The notes: generated from the letters alone by a model not told the origin. Positions 1 to 12,312 are shown, counted from the stretch's first letter. The stretch: DNA of 64,000 nucleotides from Phyto melanocephala (GCA_941918925.1 OW799233.1:7804001-7868000); one strand, 5' to 3'. Program-made: numbers and translations.

Positions 1-266
1 ATAACAGAAGCCTCTGCTAAGAATTTTTGTACCGCCCCCTCGTCTTTAAGCATCTTAACCGCCACTTTTTCGTTGCGCAATATGCCCAGCATGACATCAC
101 CAAACTCACCCTTTCCTATGCTCTCGCGCAGTTGTAAATCTGATTCGGGTATGACCCAGCCTTTGTCGATGAAATCTTTTGAATTAATGCAATACTCCTG
201 TTTACCCTGTTTGGGTAAACATTTAATTAGTTGAGTACATAAACCATCAGCATCGGCTTCATAGTG
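1..266 (-). CDS. Csk: Csk exon 5 in window: SH2 end and kinase N-lobe (partial)
   Basis: This exon encodes about residues 972-1059 of C-terminal Src kinase, which phosphorylates the inhibitory C-terminal tyrosine of Src-family kinases in the cytosol and at the membrane. Visible in order are the end of the SH2 domain (HYEADADGLC), a linker (GWVIPESDLQL) and the kinase glycine loop GKGEFGDVMLG (residues 1022-1032). The VAVK lysine (about 1042) and the helix-C glutamate in FLAEAS (about 1056) follow, 14 residues apart as in mammalian Csk. The wording of the G-loop and of FLAEASVM is Csk-specific rather than Src-like. The exon starts after a clear acceptor (tttgtctcaacag) and is cut by the left edge, so the catalytic loop, activation segment and C-lobe lie outside the window. 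Confidence 0.95.
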
Positions 267-334
267 CTGTTGAGACAAACAAATAAAATACAAGTTTAAG
301 ATTCAAGATTGTTTCATGCGTTAATATAGTTTAC

Positions 335-554
335 CGCTACTAATTGTCCTAAATTTTCAAAGTATTCCTCATCGTCAATGGTTAATTTGTTTTCCAAATA
401 TTTAACACGATAATGTTCAACTTTTCCTTGAAAACACACACACAATGTATAGTCTCCAGGAAAGTTGGTCGATTCTCGTACTAAGAATAGACCATCTTCT
501 CGCGGTTGTAATAAATGTTCCGCTTCATCTCGTGTTATGCTGCCATGGAACCAG
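335..554 (-). CDS. Csk: Csk SH2-domain exon
   Basis: This exon encodes most of the Csk SH2 domain, about residues 898-971. It begins [16 protein letters not shown] and contains the FLVRES motif, whose arginine (about residue 924) binds phosphotyrosine. GDYTLCV and KVEHYRV follow, as in vertebrate Csk. In Csk the SH2 domain docks on the kinase N-lobe and recruits the enzyme to membrane adaptors. The acceptor is ttctttag at 555-560. The first base C completes a proline codon begun with CC in the upstream exon. The donor after GTA GCG is gtaaac, and the reading frame passes to the next exon at phase 0. No lesion is visible. Confidence 0.95.
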
Positions 555-1280
555 CTAAAGAAATATTAATGTATAAGTGTTTTTAATAAAGTAAATATTT
601 TCAAAACTTTTTTTTTTCTAACACAACAATGGGTTTCTTCTGTCTTGGTTGAATTATGTATTTCATATCAAAAATGTTATTTTCTATATTGACAAAAAAA
701 ACTCCTTCTTTTTGTTCATTAAGCCTCGTATTTTTCATTTGAACTGTTGTTAAACTTCATACAAAAAAAAAAATCTTAAGAAATACTTATAAAAAATTCT
801 TCGTGTGAAATAACTAGAGTTGCTCAACATACAGGCTTTAATAAGAATGTTGCCCTATGGAAAAAACGGAATTTAAATGTAAAAGGTAAATCTTAAGTCT
901 TAAACAAAAACACGGAATATTTTATTTTCTCCCATGAAACTTTTAATTTTATTACTTTTAATTTATTAGATATTTTTTCTGCAAGCAATAAAGATGAGAG
1001 TGCAATGGAAAGCTAAAAATTTTAGAAATTTTACCCAACGGTTTTCCCCAGACAGAAAGGTAAACCCATAAAAACAATAACGGTATTTGTGTCACAGGTT
1101 TAAGTTTGCAAAAATTTCATTTTTTTTTAACATAAAAACATCTATCCACAACAACAGTGCTATCAATCTTTAAAAATTCGCTAATGGTAATTTACGCAGT
1201 TGCGCATTTTCGCAAACCTTAAACCGGAGATGGGAATACCTTTAATATGAAATGGAAAATGTTAAACAGTTTCTACTTAC
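555..1280 (-). other. Csk intron, no feature seen
   Basis: AT-rich intron between the SH2 exon and the linker exon. I see no coding or repeat signature. Confidence 0.7.
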
Positions 1281-1933
1281 GGCATTGCATTTAGTTTGAC
1301 TTCACATTTCTTATGCTGCATCTGTTGGCCATGTAATAGCCCATGATTGGGAGCCAAACCAGACGTTGGTGACAATGATGGCGTAGTCCAAGTTTGTGTT
1401 GTCACCGGTACATTCGAACTGCCATTGATATCGAAACTATGTAAAGATGTTGTCATTGCACTGGCGTTTGTAGACTGATTAACAACCATGGCCGGTTGTG
1501 ATGCAGGATGTTGAGTATGAAGCAACATGTTACTACCTCCACCTACATTCGATTGTAGCGCCATACTTTTGGGTGGTAAACCACGATCATGTAAAGAGAG
1601 TGCACTGTGGCCTGCATTAAGGGAAGAAGTCATTAGATTGTTGTTGCAATTGTTTGCCGCGGAAATTAATTGCAAATGTTGTTGCTGCTGCTGTTGTGTA
1701 ACACTGGCAACAGCTGCAGCCGTTGCAGAGGGGGCTGTTGAGCCAATGGGTGCAAATGTTGACATATGTTGTTGTTGCTGTTGTTGTAATTGGGGGGATG
1801 GTTGATGTTGATTTGGCGATTTTGGTGAATGATTGGATGGAGCAACTATAACAGCACTAGTGGCATTTGTTATTAAATTATGACTATTAAGTGCATGCGA
1901 GGACAAATGAATCGCATTATGATGATGGGAATT
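1281..1933 (-). CDS. Csk: Csk linker exon, Gln/Asn/Ser-rich
   Basis: This exon encodes about residues 681-897 immediately before the SH2 domain. The sequence is low-complexity, with two Gln runs (six each), an Ala run, and His/Ser/Thr-rich text. It ends in CEVKLNAMP, matching the short segment that precedes WFHG in vertebrate Csk. No SH3 signature (such as ALYDY) is visible, although mammalian Csk has an SH3 domain before its SH2. The exon lies between an acceptor (ttcaattacag) and a donor (CC|gtaagt), with phase 0 entry and phase 2 exit, both matching the neighbours. Dipteran Csk long isoforms are known to carry long N-terminal extensions. The region is probably disordered; its role cannot be read from the sequence. 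Confidence 0.88.
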
Positions 1934-2490
1934 CTGTAATTGAAAAATATAAATAAATACATTTGTAAATAAATAAATTAAATTATATTAAATTAAGTAA
2001 AAAATTTAAAATTGCAACGGGCATATAGTTTTTCACACAAAATGTATACGAATTGTTTTAAGATATTTTTGTGCACCAAAGTCACGTTTACAACATTTTT
2101 ATTATTTTTAATTACATATTTAGCGTAATACAGTGCTTTCCATACTGGAAAATATATTGCCCATAGAAATTGTTACAGGAAAAAATTTTAACTTATAAAA
2201 CAATAAAAATAAATTCTTAGTAAAAAACCAAGGCATAATTTAGTCATCAGGTAATTGCAGTTCGGAGAGAATTTTTTTATTTTAATTTTTTTCATATGAA
2301 GTTTGAGACTTGAAGTAAATGGTAGAAGAAAGAGAATATGTAGTTTATTTTTCTATGGACTTTAACAACTGAAGTTTAAAATGAATGAAGAAAAAATAAA
2401 TCAGCTGACGAATCAAGACTACCTGATAAATAAATTTGATTTGGTAAAAAAAAAAACATATTTTACATTTTATACAAAATTTATATTTAA
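1934..2490 (-). other. Csk intron part, no feature seen
   Basis: AT-rich intron sequence up to the Helitron-like insertion. Nothing recognised. Confidence 0.65.
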
Positions 2491-3255
2491 CTTGAAAAGC
2501 CCGACGCGCGTTGCTACGCCCCTTAATGAATAAAAATGCATTCTGAATTTAAATTGAATATCAAGTGCAAAAAACTAAAAATTATAACTTTTTTTAATGT
2601 GTGCAAAGTATCAGTATCAGGCGTGGCCCTGCCCACTTTTCTAATCACGAAATTGTATAACCATGAGACTTCAATATGTGTGTGAAAAGTTTAAGAAATA
2701 TCGGTGAAGTTTAAGTAGCTGAAAATGATAACTTTTTTTATGGGCGTGGCACTGCCCACTTTTCTAATCACGAAATTGTAAAGTCATGACAGCTCAATAT
2801 GTGTGCAAAGTTTCAGATAAAAAAGGTCCATTGGAAGTACCTCAAAATTATAACTTTTTTTTATGGGCGTGGCACTGCCCACTTTTCTAATCACGAAATT
2901 GTAATGTCAAGACAGCTCAATATGTGTGCAAAGTTTCAGAAAAATCAGTCCAGTGCAAGTACCACAAAATTAAAACTTTTTTATGGACGTGGCCCCGCCC
3001 ACTTTTCTGATCAGAAAATTATTTAGTCATGAGAGCTCGATATGTGTGCAAAGTTTCAGAAAAATCGGTCATGTACAAGTAGCTTAAAATGATAACTAAT
3101 TTTTTATGGGCGTGGCCCCGCCCACTTTTTTCCACCCATAAACACTCCCTGGTATGTGTACAACATTTTGCCAAAGTTTGAGCCCGATCGGTTTTACAGT
3201 TTCGGAGTCTATAGCTAACACACACACAGAGTTTCACTTTTATAAATATAGAAGA
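2491..3255 (-). mobile_element. Helitron-like family H, copy 1
   Basis: This non-autonomous Helitron-like element sits inside a Csk intron. Read on the minus strand it begins TCTTCTATATTTATAAAAG directly after an A and ends near GGGGCGTAGCAACGCGCG plus a degraded CTAG end. The interior holds about five tandem units of roughly 125 bp, each with a GTGGGC..CCACGCCC imperfect hairpin. A TC start after A and a CTAG end before T are Helitron hallmarks. There is no RepHel coding sequence. Sister copies are at 24375, 32645, 34664, 38776 and 48472. The 3' end of this copy has diverged, which suggests it is older. Confidence 0.75.
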
Positions 3256-3616
3256 TAGAAGATAATTTTTTAATCAATTTTTATTGCGAATCAATTAATA
3301 ATAATAGGTAATTGTTTTAAAAAAATTTTTTGTTGATTTTTAATTAAATTCCGTTTAAAAATAATTGAAGACAATTTTTTTAATTGTAGAATATTTTTTT
3401 TTTTTTAAATCTATTTTATTAAATTTAAAAATAAAGAAATAAATTTTCAAAAATTTTTTCTAGAAAAACTTTCCAAAAAAAAATTTCTTCGTACTACGTA
3501 CTACGGACAAAAATAACGAATTTTTATCGACAACAATAAACGTTACATACTTATTTGTGCTGTCAACGTGACTTTGCGTTTTAAGACTTTTAATTTTACT
3601 AAAGATTCCTAATTAC
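3256..3616. other. Csk intron part, AT-rich
   Basis: Very AT-rich, with homopolymer A and T runs. Nothing recognised. Confidence 0.6.
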
Positions 3617-4479
3617 CACGTTATTATGATGTGTCGATAGTTGTGCTGGTTGTGCTACAATATGTGGTTGGGATTGGCTAAATTGTTGCTGAAGTGTTAT
3701 ATTACCGACTCCACCAACACTATTCACTAGTAAACTATTAGGATGTGACGTTGTCGAAATGCCTCCACCACTGCCAGTTGTTGTTGGCTGTGGCGCTGGT
3801 CGTTTATTGTGACGTAAAGGCGCTGTTGGTGGCATTTGATGCCCAGTTGATTGCAAAAACCATGGATCGCCACCGGTATTGGAGGCAGCCACTGTTACTG
3901 TTGGTTGCGAGAAACCACGATGATGACCTACAACAGTTGTTTGTCCGTTTTGTGCAGCTGTAATGTGGCTGTTCATAACTGTAGTATTTGAACGTATATC
4001 CGCAGCGCTCTTCGACTGCGTTACGTTAATATTTAAAGCTTCGTTTAAAGCAGGTGCTTGATTTGTCTGCCTCTTAGTTTTAATTGTTGTATTATTATTA
4101 TGGATTGTTACTTCAGTTAGAGTTATAGATGTTGTAGAAGTTTTTGTTGCGCTTTCTGTCGTGTCGTTAGTAGTTTTTGGGTGGGCAGGTGGTGGTGCAG
4201 TAGTCGTCAAAGATGTTGAAGAAATAAAGTCATCAACATCTGTTGTGCTTAATTTGGCAGATTTTGTTTGAATTTTCGGTTTATCCGTTTTGGTTCCTTT
4301 ACATTGGAGGGAATTATTACTGGTATTGCTGTTACAAAGTTGAGATTTTATGTTATTTTGATTGTTTTGTATATCGTGTTGTTGTTGTTTTAATTTATTA
4401 ACAACATCTGCTATTAAATGATCACTGTTAGAGTTCGTATTTTCTTTACAATTTGTACAAGCTGTCGTCGCTTCTTCAT
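3617..4479 (-). CDS. Csk: Csk N-terminal extension exon
   Basis: This exon is open through 863 bases and encodes about residues 393-680. The text is Thr/Asn/Ser-rich with many polar residues and some Pro-rich patches, and no known domain is recognisable. It starts after the acceptor ctccttacag, where AT joins the G left by the upstream exon to give Asp (WF-D-EEATT). It ends at GTG|gtaatt, phase 0 into the next exon. The fit of both phases with neighbours 1.7 kb and 17.7 kb away supports its being a coding exon rather than chance. Translation beyond the donor would meet a stop only four codons later. Shorter Csk isoforms might start from a promoter in the large intron, which I could not locate. 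Confidence 0.85.
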
Positions 4480-5640
4480 CTGTAAGGAGAAAATGAAATG
4501 AAAAATTTATTATTTTTATGTCTATGTCTACTAGTACTTTATTCTTGATTTATTTAATGTTTTTTTAAACAAATAATAATGTGTGCTTTACTATACCATT
4601 GCTTTATGTCAACAAAAATTATTTAAACTGAAACTAATTTGTCAATTTGTATGTAAATGCTTATATAAAATATGTCTTTACACACATATGCAGGTACATT
4701 TATGTATATAGTATGTATGTACATGTGTAAATGTTCAATGACTTAAATAATGACAATTCAAGTTCAATGTTAATCAAATTATTGCACAAATTTTGTTTTC
4801 AAAAGTACATACATATGTATTCGTAATGTATGAATAAAAAGTGTAGAAAAATAATTTTTAGTTAAAACAACAACTTTGTTATAAATACTTATTTACGTCA
4901 TCAGTTTTCGACTGCAAAGTTTATTTAAATTAAATATGTAGAACTTTTCACCAGCTATTATTTGGGTAAAATTTGAAGCACACGAAAAAGAGCCGCTCAA
5001 CTTATCGCCGGCTTAAGTAAGTAACAAAAAAAAAATCGGTAGCGATTTCAGTTAACCAATTGGCCTTTCTCTTAACCAGATTAGTTACAAGGAAGCGAGG
5101 GCCACACACTTTTTTTAATCTCGAGGAGGATGAATTGTATTTACATTTGTTAATTTCCATCACGTGTAATTCGAATTGCCGTCAGACTGATTTAAAATTT
5201 AAAACATTTAGGGCAATTTAATGTCTCCAACTACTTAAAAAAATAACGTAGAAAAGTGCAGTTATAATACCACAAGTAAAGTAATGGGTTATTTTAACAC
5301 CCATATGGCATCGGGATAAAAATAATGCTCACGTTAACAAGAGTAAATTTATATGTTTAAATTAATCCCTGCACTTCTACATTTAAAAAGTTGTATTTTT
5401 TATTTTTTTTTTTGAGTTTTCAAAATAAACTTAAAATCAAAATTAGACACTGATAACTGGAAATCATCACTTATACGCAATTTGTAATTGGTGATTGTAA
5501 TTGATGAACTTCAATTATATGTAGTGGTTAATTAACAGTAACAGTCATGAAATATTAAATAAGTAAGATGTAATTGAAATTTAAAGTAATTGATCACAAT
5601 TTTCTAATGATTAGCTTTAAAGTATTTGTAACCAACAATA
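4480..5640 (-). other. Start of the 17.7-kb Csk intron
   Basis: AT-rich with scattered TATG/ACAT microsatellites. No exon or element was recognised. The 17.7-kb intron runs from 4480 to 22225 and its recognisable insertions are listed separately. Confidence 0.6.
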
Positions 5641-6159
5641 GCGGAACTCACTCTTTGATGCAAACTACCCTTGCAAGTCATGCAGACCGTGCAAGTCTAG
5701 CAAACAATTTAACTTGTGCACGACTACAAAAACAAATTCTATTAAATTGCAATTTGCATCACTTGAGCAAATATGCACAACTAAAAATCAGTGCAAAGTA
5801 ATGTCACACAAATTTGCACAACAGATACACAATTTTTTTACTCTCAGGATTTAAATTCTCCACAAATTCAATTTCGTACATGGCATTTTTTACCAAAAAA
5901 ATTGTGATATTATATTATTCCGTTGATTTAGGTATTGTAATTTATTTAAAATTAATTAATTTTCTTTTCGGAAAATATTAAAACACAGAATCTTACTTAT
6001 TAATTAAAAAAAAAGATTTGTTGTTTCTTAAATACCTAAAAAAAATCAGCTCGTTGCCATAAGTTTGCAACACACATGAAAAATGCACTCACGCTTGGTA
6101 GCAAAAAATTAGTGCATATTTGCACTAATTGTAAAAATGCTACCAAGAGTGAATTCCGC
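5641..6159. mobile_element. TA-flanked MITE with hairpin end
   Basis: The ends are inverted: GCGGAACTCACTCTTTG on the left and the complement of GCGGAATTCACTCTTGG on the right, each flanked by TA. The element is about 519 bp with no transposase. Its right end (about 6085-6151) folds into a second inverted repeat of about 30-bp arms around a 4-base loop. A Tc1/mariner-type origin is likely from the TA duplication only. Confidence 0.65.
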
Positions 6160-6182
6160 TAATGTAATTACATAGGTACATA

Positions 6183-6427
6183 GCGATGGCTTAATATGAA
6201 AAGGGTGTATCTTGATTTTTAACAAAAACGTGTTTTTAATCTTTTAGTTGTTTTTTTGATAGTTCACATACACACACATCACCCCTAAAAAATGAAGTGA
6301 GCTATGGTTGAAAATAACGGATTTATGGCCAAATAAAAAATTGTTTTAAATTTTATTCAGTTTTTTCTTTTACCTGTAAAGTAGTGAAAAAATCGAGTTA
6401 CGCCTTTTTTATATTAAGCCATCGACG
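6183..6427. mobile_element. Small inverted-repeat MITE
   Basis: The left end GCGATGGCTTAATATGAAAA is mirrored at the right end by the complement of GTCGATGGCTTAATATAAAA. The length is about 245 bp with no coding content. It lies directly after the previous MITE and abuts a dispersed R repeat. Confidence 0.55.
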
Positions 6428-7178
6428 GGTATAGTAACCACATCGTATCGTAGCCCAAATTTAAGATTAAATATTATACGCCACTTTGCTTTATTATTTC
6501 CGACGCCATCTTTGATTTTGAATTCTTATATTGTTTACTGTATTTTACTAGTCAAGCTTTTGCATATAATATCCATATTGATTGAGTAAGGAACAAAATT
6601 ATCCGCAATCTTGGATTTTACACCTTTTCATAGTTTACTGTATTCTAGTGATCAACTCCTTTATTTTAATACCAATACTGTTGTGGTTGAAGGGGACAAC
6701 GGCAGTTGTAAAAATTTATATATAGTTTTAGAAATACCTATACTTTGCCGGTTAGTGAATGATTTGTCCAAAATTATTTACAAATATTCCTAGAGGCATT
6801 TAGTATCTGCAAAAAGTTACAAAGTGTCTATATGAATTATGACAAGGTTAAAACGATTTTAATTTTTTGTGGTAAAAATATAAGAAAAATAGAGGCAGTA
6901 TTGTTTATTTGCTCATACCTCAAAAGGTTATGGAGCGATTGCGCTAAATTTCAATTCATTTCGATTCATTCCCGGATATATCCAAAAGATTAATACCACA
7001 TACAGGTATGTGCAACATGTTCAAACAAAAACGCGGACAGGCGGACATTGCTCAATCGACTCCCCTAGGCGTAAGCTTTCAGAAAATATATACTCTATGT
7101 TGTCGAATTGAATATTACAGAAATTACAAACGAAATGACACACCTATATATCCCCTGGCACCACAGGTGAAAGGTGTA
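6428..7178 (+). repeat. Dispersed repeat R, 5'-truncated copy
   Basis: Shares with the 8596 copy the phrases accacatcgtatcg and ccgacgccatctttgatttt, and ends accacaggtgaaaggtg. This matches the family 3' end (ggtgaagggtataaaa). The 5' end is missing. No protein is encoded. Confidence 0.55.
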
Positions 7179-8595
7179 ATAATTGGTAATTGCTATTTTT
7201 CAATTACTATTACCATATGCGATGTAGGTAATTGGTAATTGAAAAATAATTGACAACGCCCAAGTCTGCTTAAATTTATTGTGGCTTGTTTTCTTTCGTT
7301 TTTTTATTTATTTTTTTTATATTATTTTTTTATTTTAATTACATGTGATCTGTTTAGAATTCGTTTTTGTTGTGCTAAAAATATATTCATTTTTTATAGG
7401 TACCACAGGAAATAATAAAAAAAATCTAAACTTAATTCCGGTCATAACAAATACATACCCCTATTCGTTTATGGGGACATGAACAACAATAAAATACACA
7501 AACAAAACATAAAAAGAGTGTTACCATATACTATGTGTGTAGAGTCTACACTGTAGACGAATAAAGTGCAAGCTGTTTTATGACTAGGCATTAATTAGGC
7601 TTGTTGCAAGGGAAATCCTAATAAAATAGAAAGTATTTTAAATTTAAACCTAGAATCTTATTGAACCGCCTTAAAGGTGTTCGTTCTTCTTGCCTAAAAG
7701 ATGAATATTTTCTTTAAATTAACTGTTGCCAGACTCATCTCTCACACTTTTAACTTTTTTTCCATTTTTATTATTGTGTATATTATGTACTAAGTCAATA
7801 TAGGTAATATTATTAAAATAAAAGTAAATTTTATTAACATATTATTTAGTGTAAAAAATCACTCATATACACAAATACACACACACACAAACACACCTGT
7901 TGCTGCAGCATAACAAAATGTTTTGTTTTTATTACTTAATAACAAGTATGTGGCAACATTTTAAAATTTAAAATTTATATGTATGTACGTAAGTATGTAT
8001 GTATGTATATAGTGGATGTACTACCTATGTAATATTAAGCCTTTTGTTTTTATTTGTATGAGAGTTTTTGAATACAATACATTTGTACTAATAAACTTTT
8101 TTAAATTTCCGTTTGAGCGATTTTTGCTTAATAAGCATTTTTCAAATAATGAACCGAAATCGGCATTAGTATTATGTACATACATATGTATGTATGTATA
8201 TGCAGTGGCTACGACGAGTTACAGGGAAGATAAAAAGAATTTTTAATATTGTAATTAAATTAATAAAAATGTGTACTTTTTTTAACGTAATGATGAAGCA
8301 AAGTTAAGCTCCCTTTACACCTGTAATTTTATTAGGCAACTGTTAGACTGTATAATATCACATGTGTGTATTTCATAATCGGAGATAGTTAAATAGATTG
8401 GAAAAAAAATCAAGGGTTGATTATAAGATTCATTCGTTTACTCAAAAATTGTGACAATTTTCTTCATAGATTGCATTTGTTTACACAAAATCCAGTAAAC
8501 AAGAACATAAATTTGTTTTTTTACTGAATATTTTTTTTCTGAAGTTTATTCTGGACTTTTTTATATTATATAAAAGTATAGTATCGAGAGCAGCA
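7179..8595. other. Intron, AT-rich
   Basis: Contains a short quasi-palindromic block of GTAATT repeats (about 7180-7246), an ACAC tract and TATG microsatellites. No gene was recognised. Confidence 0.55.
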
Positions 8596-9552
8596 AAAAA
8601 AGTAAGATTGCTATATTCGATCGTGAAAATACCCTTCACCAATGTAGGTTTAATGACCACATCGTAGCGTAACTTCTAGATTCAGATGTAATACGCCATT
8701 TTGCTTTATTATTTCCGACGCCATCTTTAATTTTCCCCTTTAATTTGATACCCATAGTGATGGGGTAAAATAAAAAAATTATTCGCCACTTTGTTTCAGA
8801 CTCCATTTTCTATTTCACTTGTTTATAGTTTCCCGTATATTACTGGTCAAGTTCTTTTCTTTGATACCAATATTGCGGAGAGTTGAAGAGGGAACATTTT
8901 TAAATAGTTTTTGTACGCCATTTTGTAGTAGTTGTTTTTTGGTGCTTATATCTCAGTTTAAAACCGATTTGTAGTTTCTCTCAATACTAATTTTCGAGAC
9001 TAATTTTTTGATGTCTTTAGCTTGTTCAAAAATTAATTAGGAGCTTTAGAATCTTTATATATTTAAAAAAAATATATATTTTCCTACATAATTTTTGCCT
9101 ATAACTTTGACGATTACTGACCGATTTCTTCAAAATTGTTTACGAATATCTCTAGAGACATATTATATATATATAAATAGTAACAAAAGTTTTTATTGAT
9201 TTTCTTAGAGCTGAAAATATTAATTTTTTGTGGTAAAAATATTAGAAAAAAAAGGAGCAGTCGTGTTTCGTCGGTCATATTTCAGAAGCGTATAAGACAA
9301 TTGTGCTGGATTTAAATAACGATATATTCCAGAATATTTCCAAAATATTGATACCACATACAGATCAGCACAACATGTAATGGCATCTTAAAGTTAATTT
9401 CAGCCAACAAACGGACAAAGTAAAAGTGCCCAGTCGATTCCCCTAGTCATAAGCTTTTAGAAAATAATATACTTAATGGGGACGAAAATTACAAGCGGAA
9501 TTGCAAACCTACATATATATAGCCTTGGCAATGCAGGTGAAGGGTGAAAATA
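8596..9552 (+). repeat. Dispersed repeat R, diverged full copy
   Basis: Starts agtaagattgctatattcg and runs into atacccttcacc, then ends aatgcaggtgaagggtg. These are the family's inverted outer motifs TACCCTTCACC and GGTGAAGGGT. The interior matches the copies at 6428 and 34300. Confidence 0.6.
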
Positions 9553-10489
9553 TGTATTGGGTAATCATAAGCATACAAATATTATAACACAACGTGTTTA
9601 AATCAAACAGCTGTCTTAATTAACATAAAGGGTGTTCGAATTTGAAGTATCATCGGCCAGTAGAACACGCTATAGCGAGATGATCCGAAGGTTTAAAATT
9701 TTGGACCCCCTTATATTTTTTCGATTGCGTAATTTTCGCTCCAAATGTGTTTTGTAAAACTTTTTGCTTTTAAATTACTCTGTCACTTAGTTGCTAGACT
9801 TTACTGTAAAATTAAGCGAACGGACCTATTAATGTACAAACAAGCAAAGTGTAAAATGTTAGTATAGGCAACAATAAAACTATGAGCCAAGGCAATTAAA
9901 ACAAAATAAATTAGATTCACAGTCGATACAATGGGACAAATTAAAAATTGTATTAAAACAGCGATTTAAATTACTGCTTGAATTTCAAAGTTTTTATCCC
10001 TGTAGATATAGATCATCTTACAATGCAAATTAAATTCTCAAATTGTTTGTCTTAATACACCTAAATTCGAAATCCAATCAACTTCTAACTAGTCTATATT
10101 ATTCGTATAAATATCACGATAATGGTATGGAAGATTTTTCACTGATTGTTCCGATCCTAAACATTTCTTTTATGACTACGTACATTACAAACAAAGTTTC
10201 TCCGATCAAATTTGGCAATAACTAATGTTCATTTTGTAAAAATATGCCACGCCCACAGTTCTATTATTTTTAATTTTTGGCTAAACTAACAAGTTAATTA
10301 AATACAAGTTTTCTCACTTTGATTGAACAATTTTTTAGTTTTTGTTTTAAATAAAAAAAAACTTTTTAAGTTTCACATATTTTATCTGCAATAATCGTTT
10401 TAAAAACATTTATGGATAAAGTGAAATTATTTTAAAATAATATCAAACATTTGACATTTTTAAAAACATTAATATCAAACCTTTTCGTT
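9553..10489. other. Intron, no feature seen
   Basis: AT-rich. A segment beginning aaagggtgttcgaattt (about 9629) resembles a mariner-type terminus, but I found no partner end. Confidence 0.45.
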
Positions 10490-10850
10490 TGTCAGGTTGC
10501 GGTCACTAAGACAAGTCGACCGGCTCAAAGCCGACGGCGCGCCTCAACCGGTTATATTTTTGAATGTCCATGCCGCCACCGTTTTTGTCGGCTTAAAACC
10601 GCTCAGGATGCCGCCGTTTTGATCAGCTTCAGTCGACTCAAAAATATATTTAGTTCACAATAGAGATTATGCCCATTACCGTTAGATTTTTGTTAGAAAA
10701 ATTTTAATTGATTTTTTGATTTTTCAGTTGCGGTTTTTATTTTATTATAGCCGCCTCTACATAAAAATTACTAACCCGTCGCCGCCGAAGATTTTGTCTC
10801 GGCTTGTTTCACTGGTTGCGATTTTGATTGGCGACAGAAACTACAATGGT
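10490..10850. other. GC-richer island of unknown origin
   Basis: Much higher in CG dinucleotides than its surroundings, with repeated motifs built on GCCG and GTCGAC. It shares the 14-mer caagtcgaccggct with 55920-55933 (opposite strand). No ORF of note. Probably a degraded repeat, unclassified. Confidence 0.45.
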
Positions 10851-11700
10851 CAATGGTCTTTGTTATTCCGCTTGGTTAATTATGTTAATATGTAATTTGT
10901 AAATACATTGTAATTTAAAAATTTAATTTAAGTCTCCTTATGTGTGACAGTTAAAAAAAATATATATACAATATCATTTATTGTTTCTAGTATTTACCTA
11001 AAAAGGTAATGATGTTTAATTTTATACATTAAATTGTATTTTATTCTATTCTGTTTTTGTTTGCGTTTCAAAATTTCATATGAGAATCTAATGAAAATAA
11101 TGATTCATCATTGAGTATTTACAAGTACAGACAATATTAGTTTTTACTTTTGGTTTTTGAAATTTTTTTTTTATTTTAACTTTTCTGTTTGTATTGTTGT
11201 TGAACTTTTTTTATTTGCATATAAAGTGTGTTGCTACTGTTTTCTGTTGTTTTTTTTTTTTTTTATTAGGATAAGTTTCGTTAAGAATTTTAATGAGTTT
11301 TGTTTTATTTATTCAATATGCATGTGAATGACTTTTATTTGATACAAGTCTAATTCTGTTTTGTGTTCAGAATAAAATATTTCTATTAATATTTTGAAAA
11401 TAATTTATTAAATTATTCGGGATATGCTCCCAACCAATCTTTCAATATTTTATTTGGTTGTTGGGTTTAAGGCGGTCTATATGCATTTCACTGGTGCTTA
11501 GACCAGATCGTCAGTACGCCTTTTACCCAAATAGATTATAAAAATAAAATGCTTTAAGAAGGAATAAAAATGTTGGTTGGGTTTTTCAGAAAGTTTTTTA
11601 TAAATTTTTGTTTTATTTTTCAATTCTCATTTTGTTTATGAGAATTTGAAAATAAAACTTTTAACATTTTAAACTTTTTCAAGAATTTGGTTAAAAGACC
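10851..11700. other. Intron, no feature seen
   Basis: AT-rich with long T runs. Nothing recognised. Confidence 0.55.
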
Positions 11701-11706
11701 TACTGA

Positions 11707-12312
11707 CTATGTGGTAAACTTTAAGGGCCGATGTTGAATGTAAACCTCACCTAAACGTCAAGTTTTTTTCTGAATTTCATTTGAAATTTCTCAATTTCAG
11801 ACTAACTCAAATTGAAACATGGAAAGATACACAATCGAGCAACGCGTTAAAGTTATTCAGGCTTATTATGAAAATGGGCGTTCAAATCAAAATGCATTTC
11901 GTGCACTTCGTGATTCTTTTGGTCAACAAAATCGTTCAAATTCGTCCACAATCGGGAGAACTGTGAAAAATTCCAGCAAAACAAATAATATGAAAACATC
12001 TTTGAATGCCTTGTTAGTTCGGTGGACGGAAAACATTGCTGTTTTTGCGATAGTGTGGCAAAAGAGCAGTCAACATCGACTCATTATAATGCCTAACAAT
12101 TGAGCATCAACATTGTCATTGAAAATTTGGACCATCGGATGGAGGTGTGCTGGCGAGGTCGCGGCGTCCATTTGGCCGATATTTTATTCCATACATAATT
12201 GAACCATACCAATATTATCATAATAAAAAAAAAGAAATGACAATAATTTTCTAAATAATTTGAGCTTTATTCAAAATCAACATCGACCCTTTAAAGTTTT
12301 ATCACCCTTTAT
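11707..12312 (+). mobile_element. Internally deleted mariner-like element
   Basis: Inverted ends share ACTTTAA[A]GGGYCGATGTTGA (left about 11714, right about 12294). Inside, an ATG at 11819 opens MERYTIEQRVKVIQAYYENG, the N-terminal helix-turn-helix type seen in DD41D-type mariner relatives. After about 60 aligned codons the frame is lost. Near 12107-12198 another frame gives IVIENLDHRMEV and then GVHLADILFHT followed by a stop, the characteristic transposase C-terminus. The catalytic middle is missing. This is a non-autonomous, decayed copy in the Csk intron. Confidence 0.75.
11819..12198 (+). pseudogene. Mariner-like transposase remnant (N and C ends)
   Basis: The N-terminal HTH segment is recognisable from the ATG at 11819. 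The C-terminal tail HLADILFHT is recognisable just before the stop at about 12198. The Asp-Asp catalytic region is absent and a frameshift separates the two pieces, so no active transposase is possible. Confidence 0.75.

Noticed and set aside
1527..1805. Plus-strand Cys-rich reading frame opposite the Csk linker exon
   Set aside because: It is the antisense of the CAG/CAA (poly-Gln) repeats of Csk, so the Cys runs are an artefact.
2799..3237. Small ORFs with repeated text such as SYRLRNCKTDR at several places
   Set aside because: They fall inside Helitron-like copies and arise from the tandem units. They have no conserved start or protein logic.
10043..10225. Sixty-codon ORF and similar short AT-rich ORFs throughout
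   Set aside because: Typical of stop spacing by chance; no domains, biased to Ile/Phe/Tyr/Leu from AT-rich sequence.
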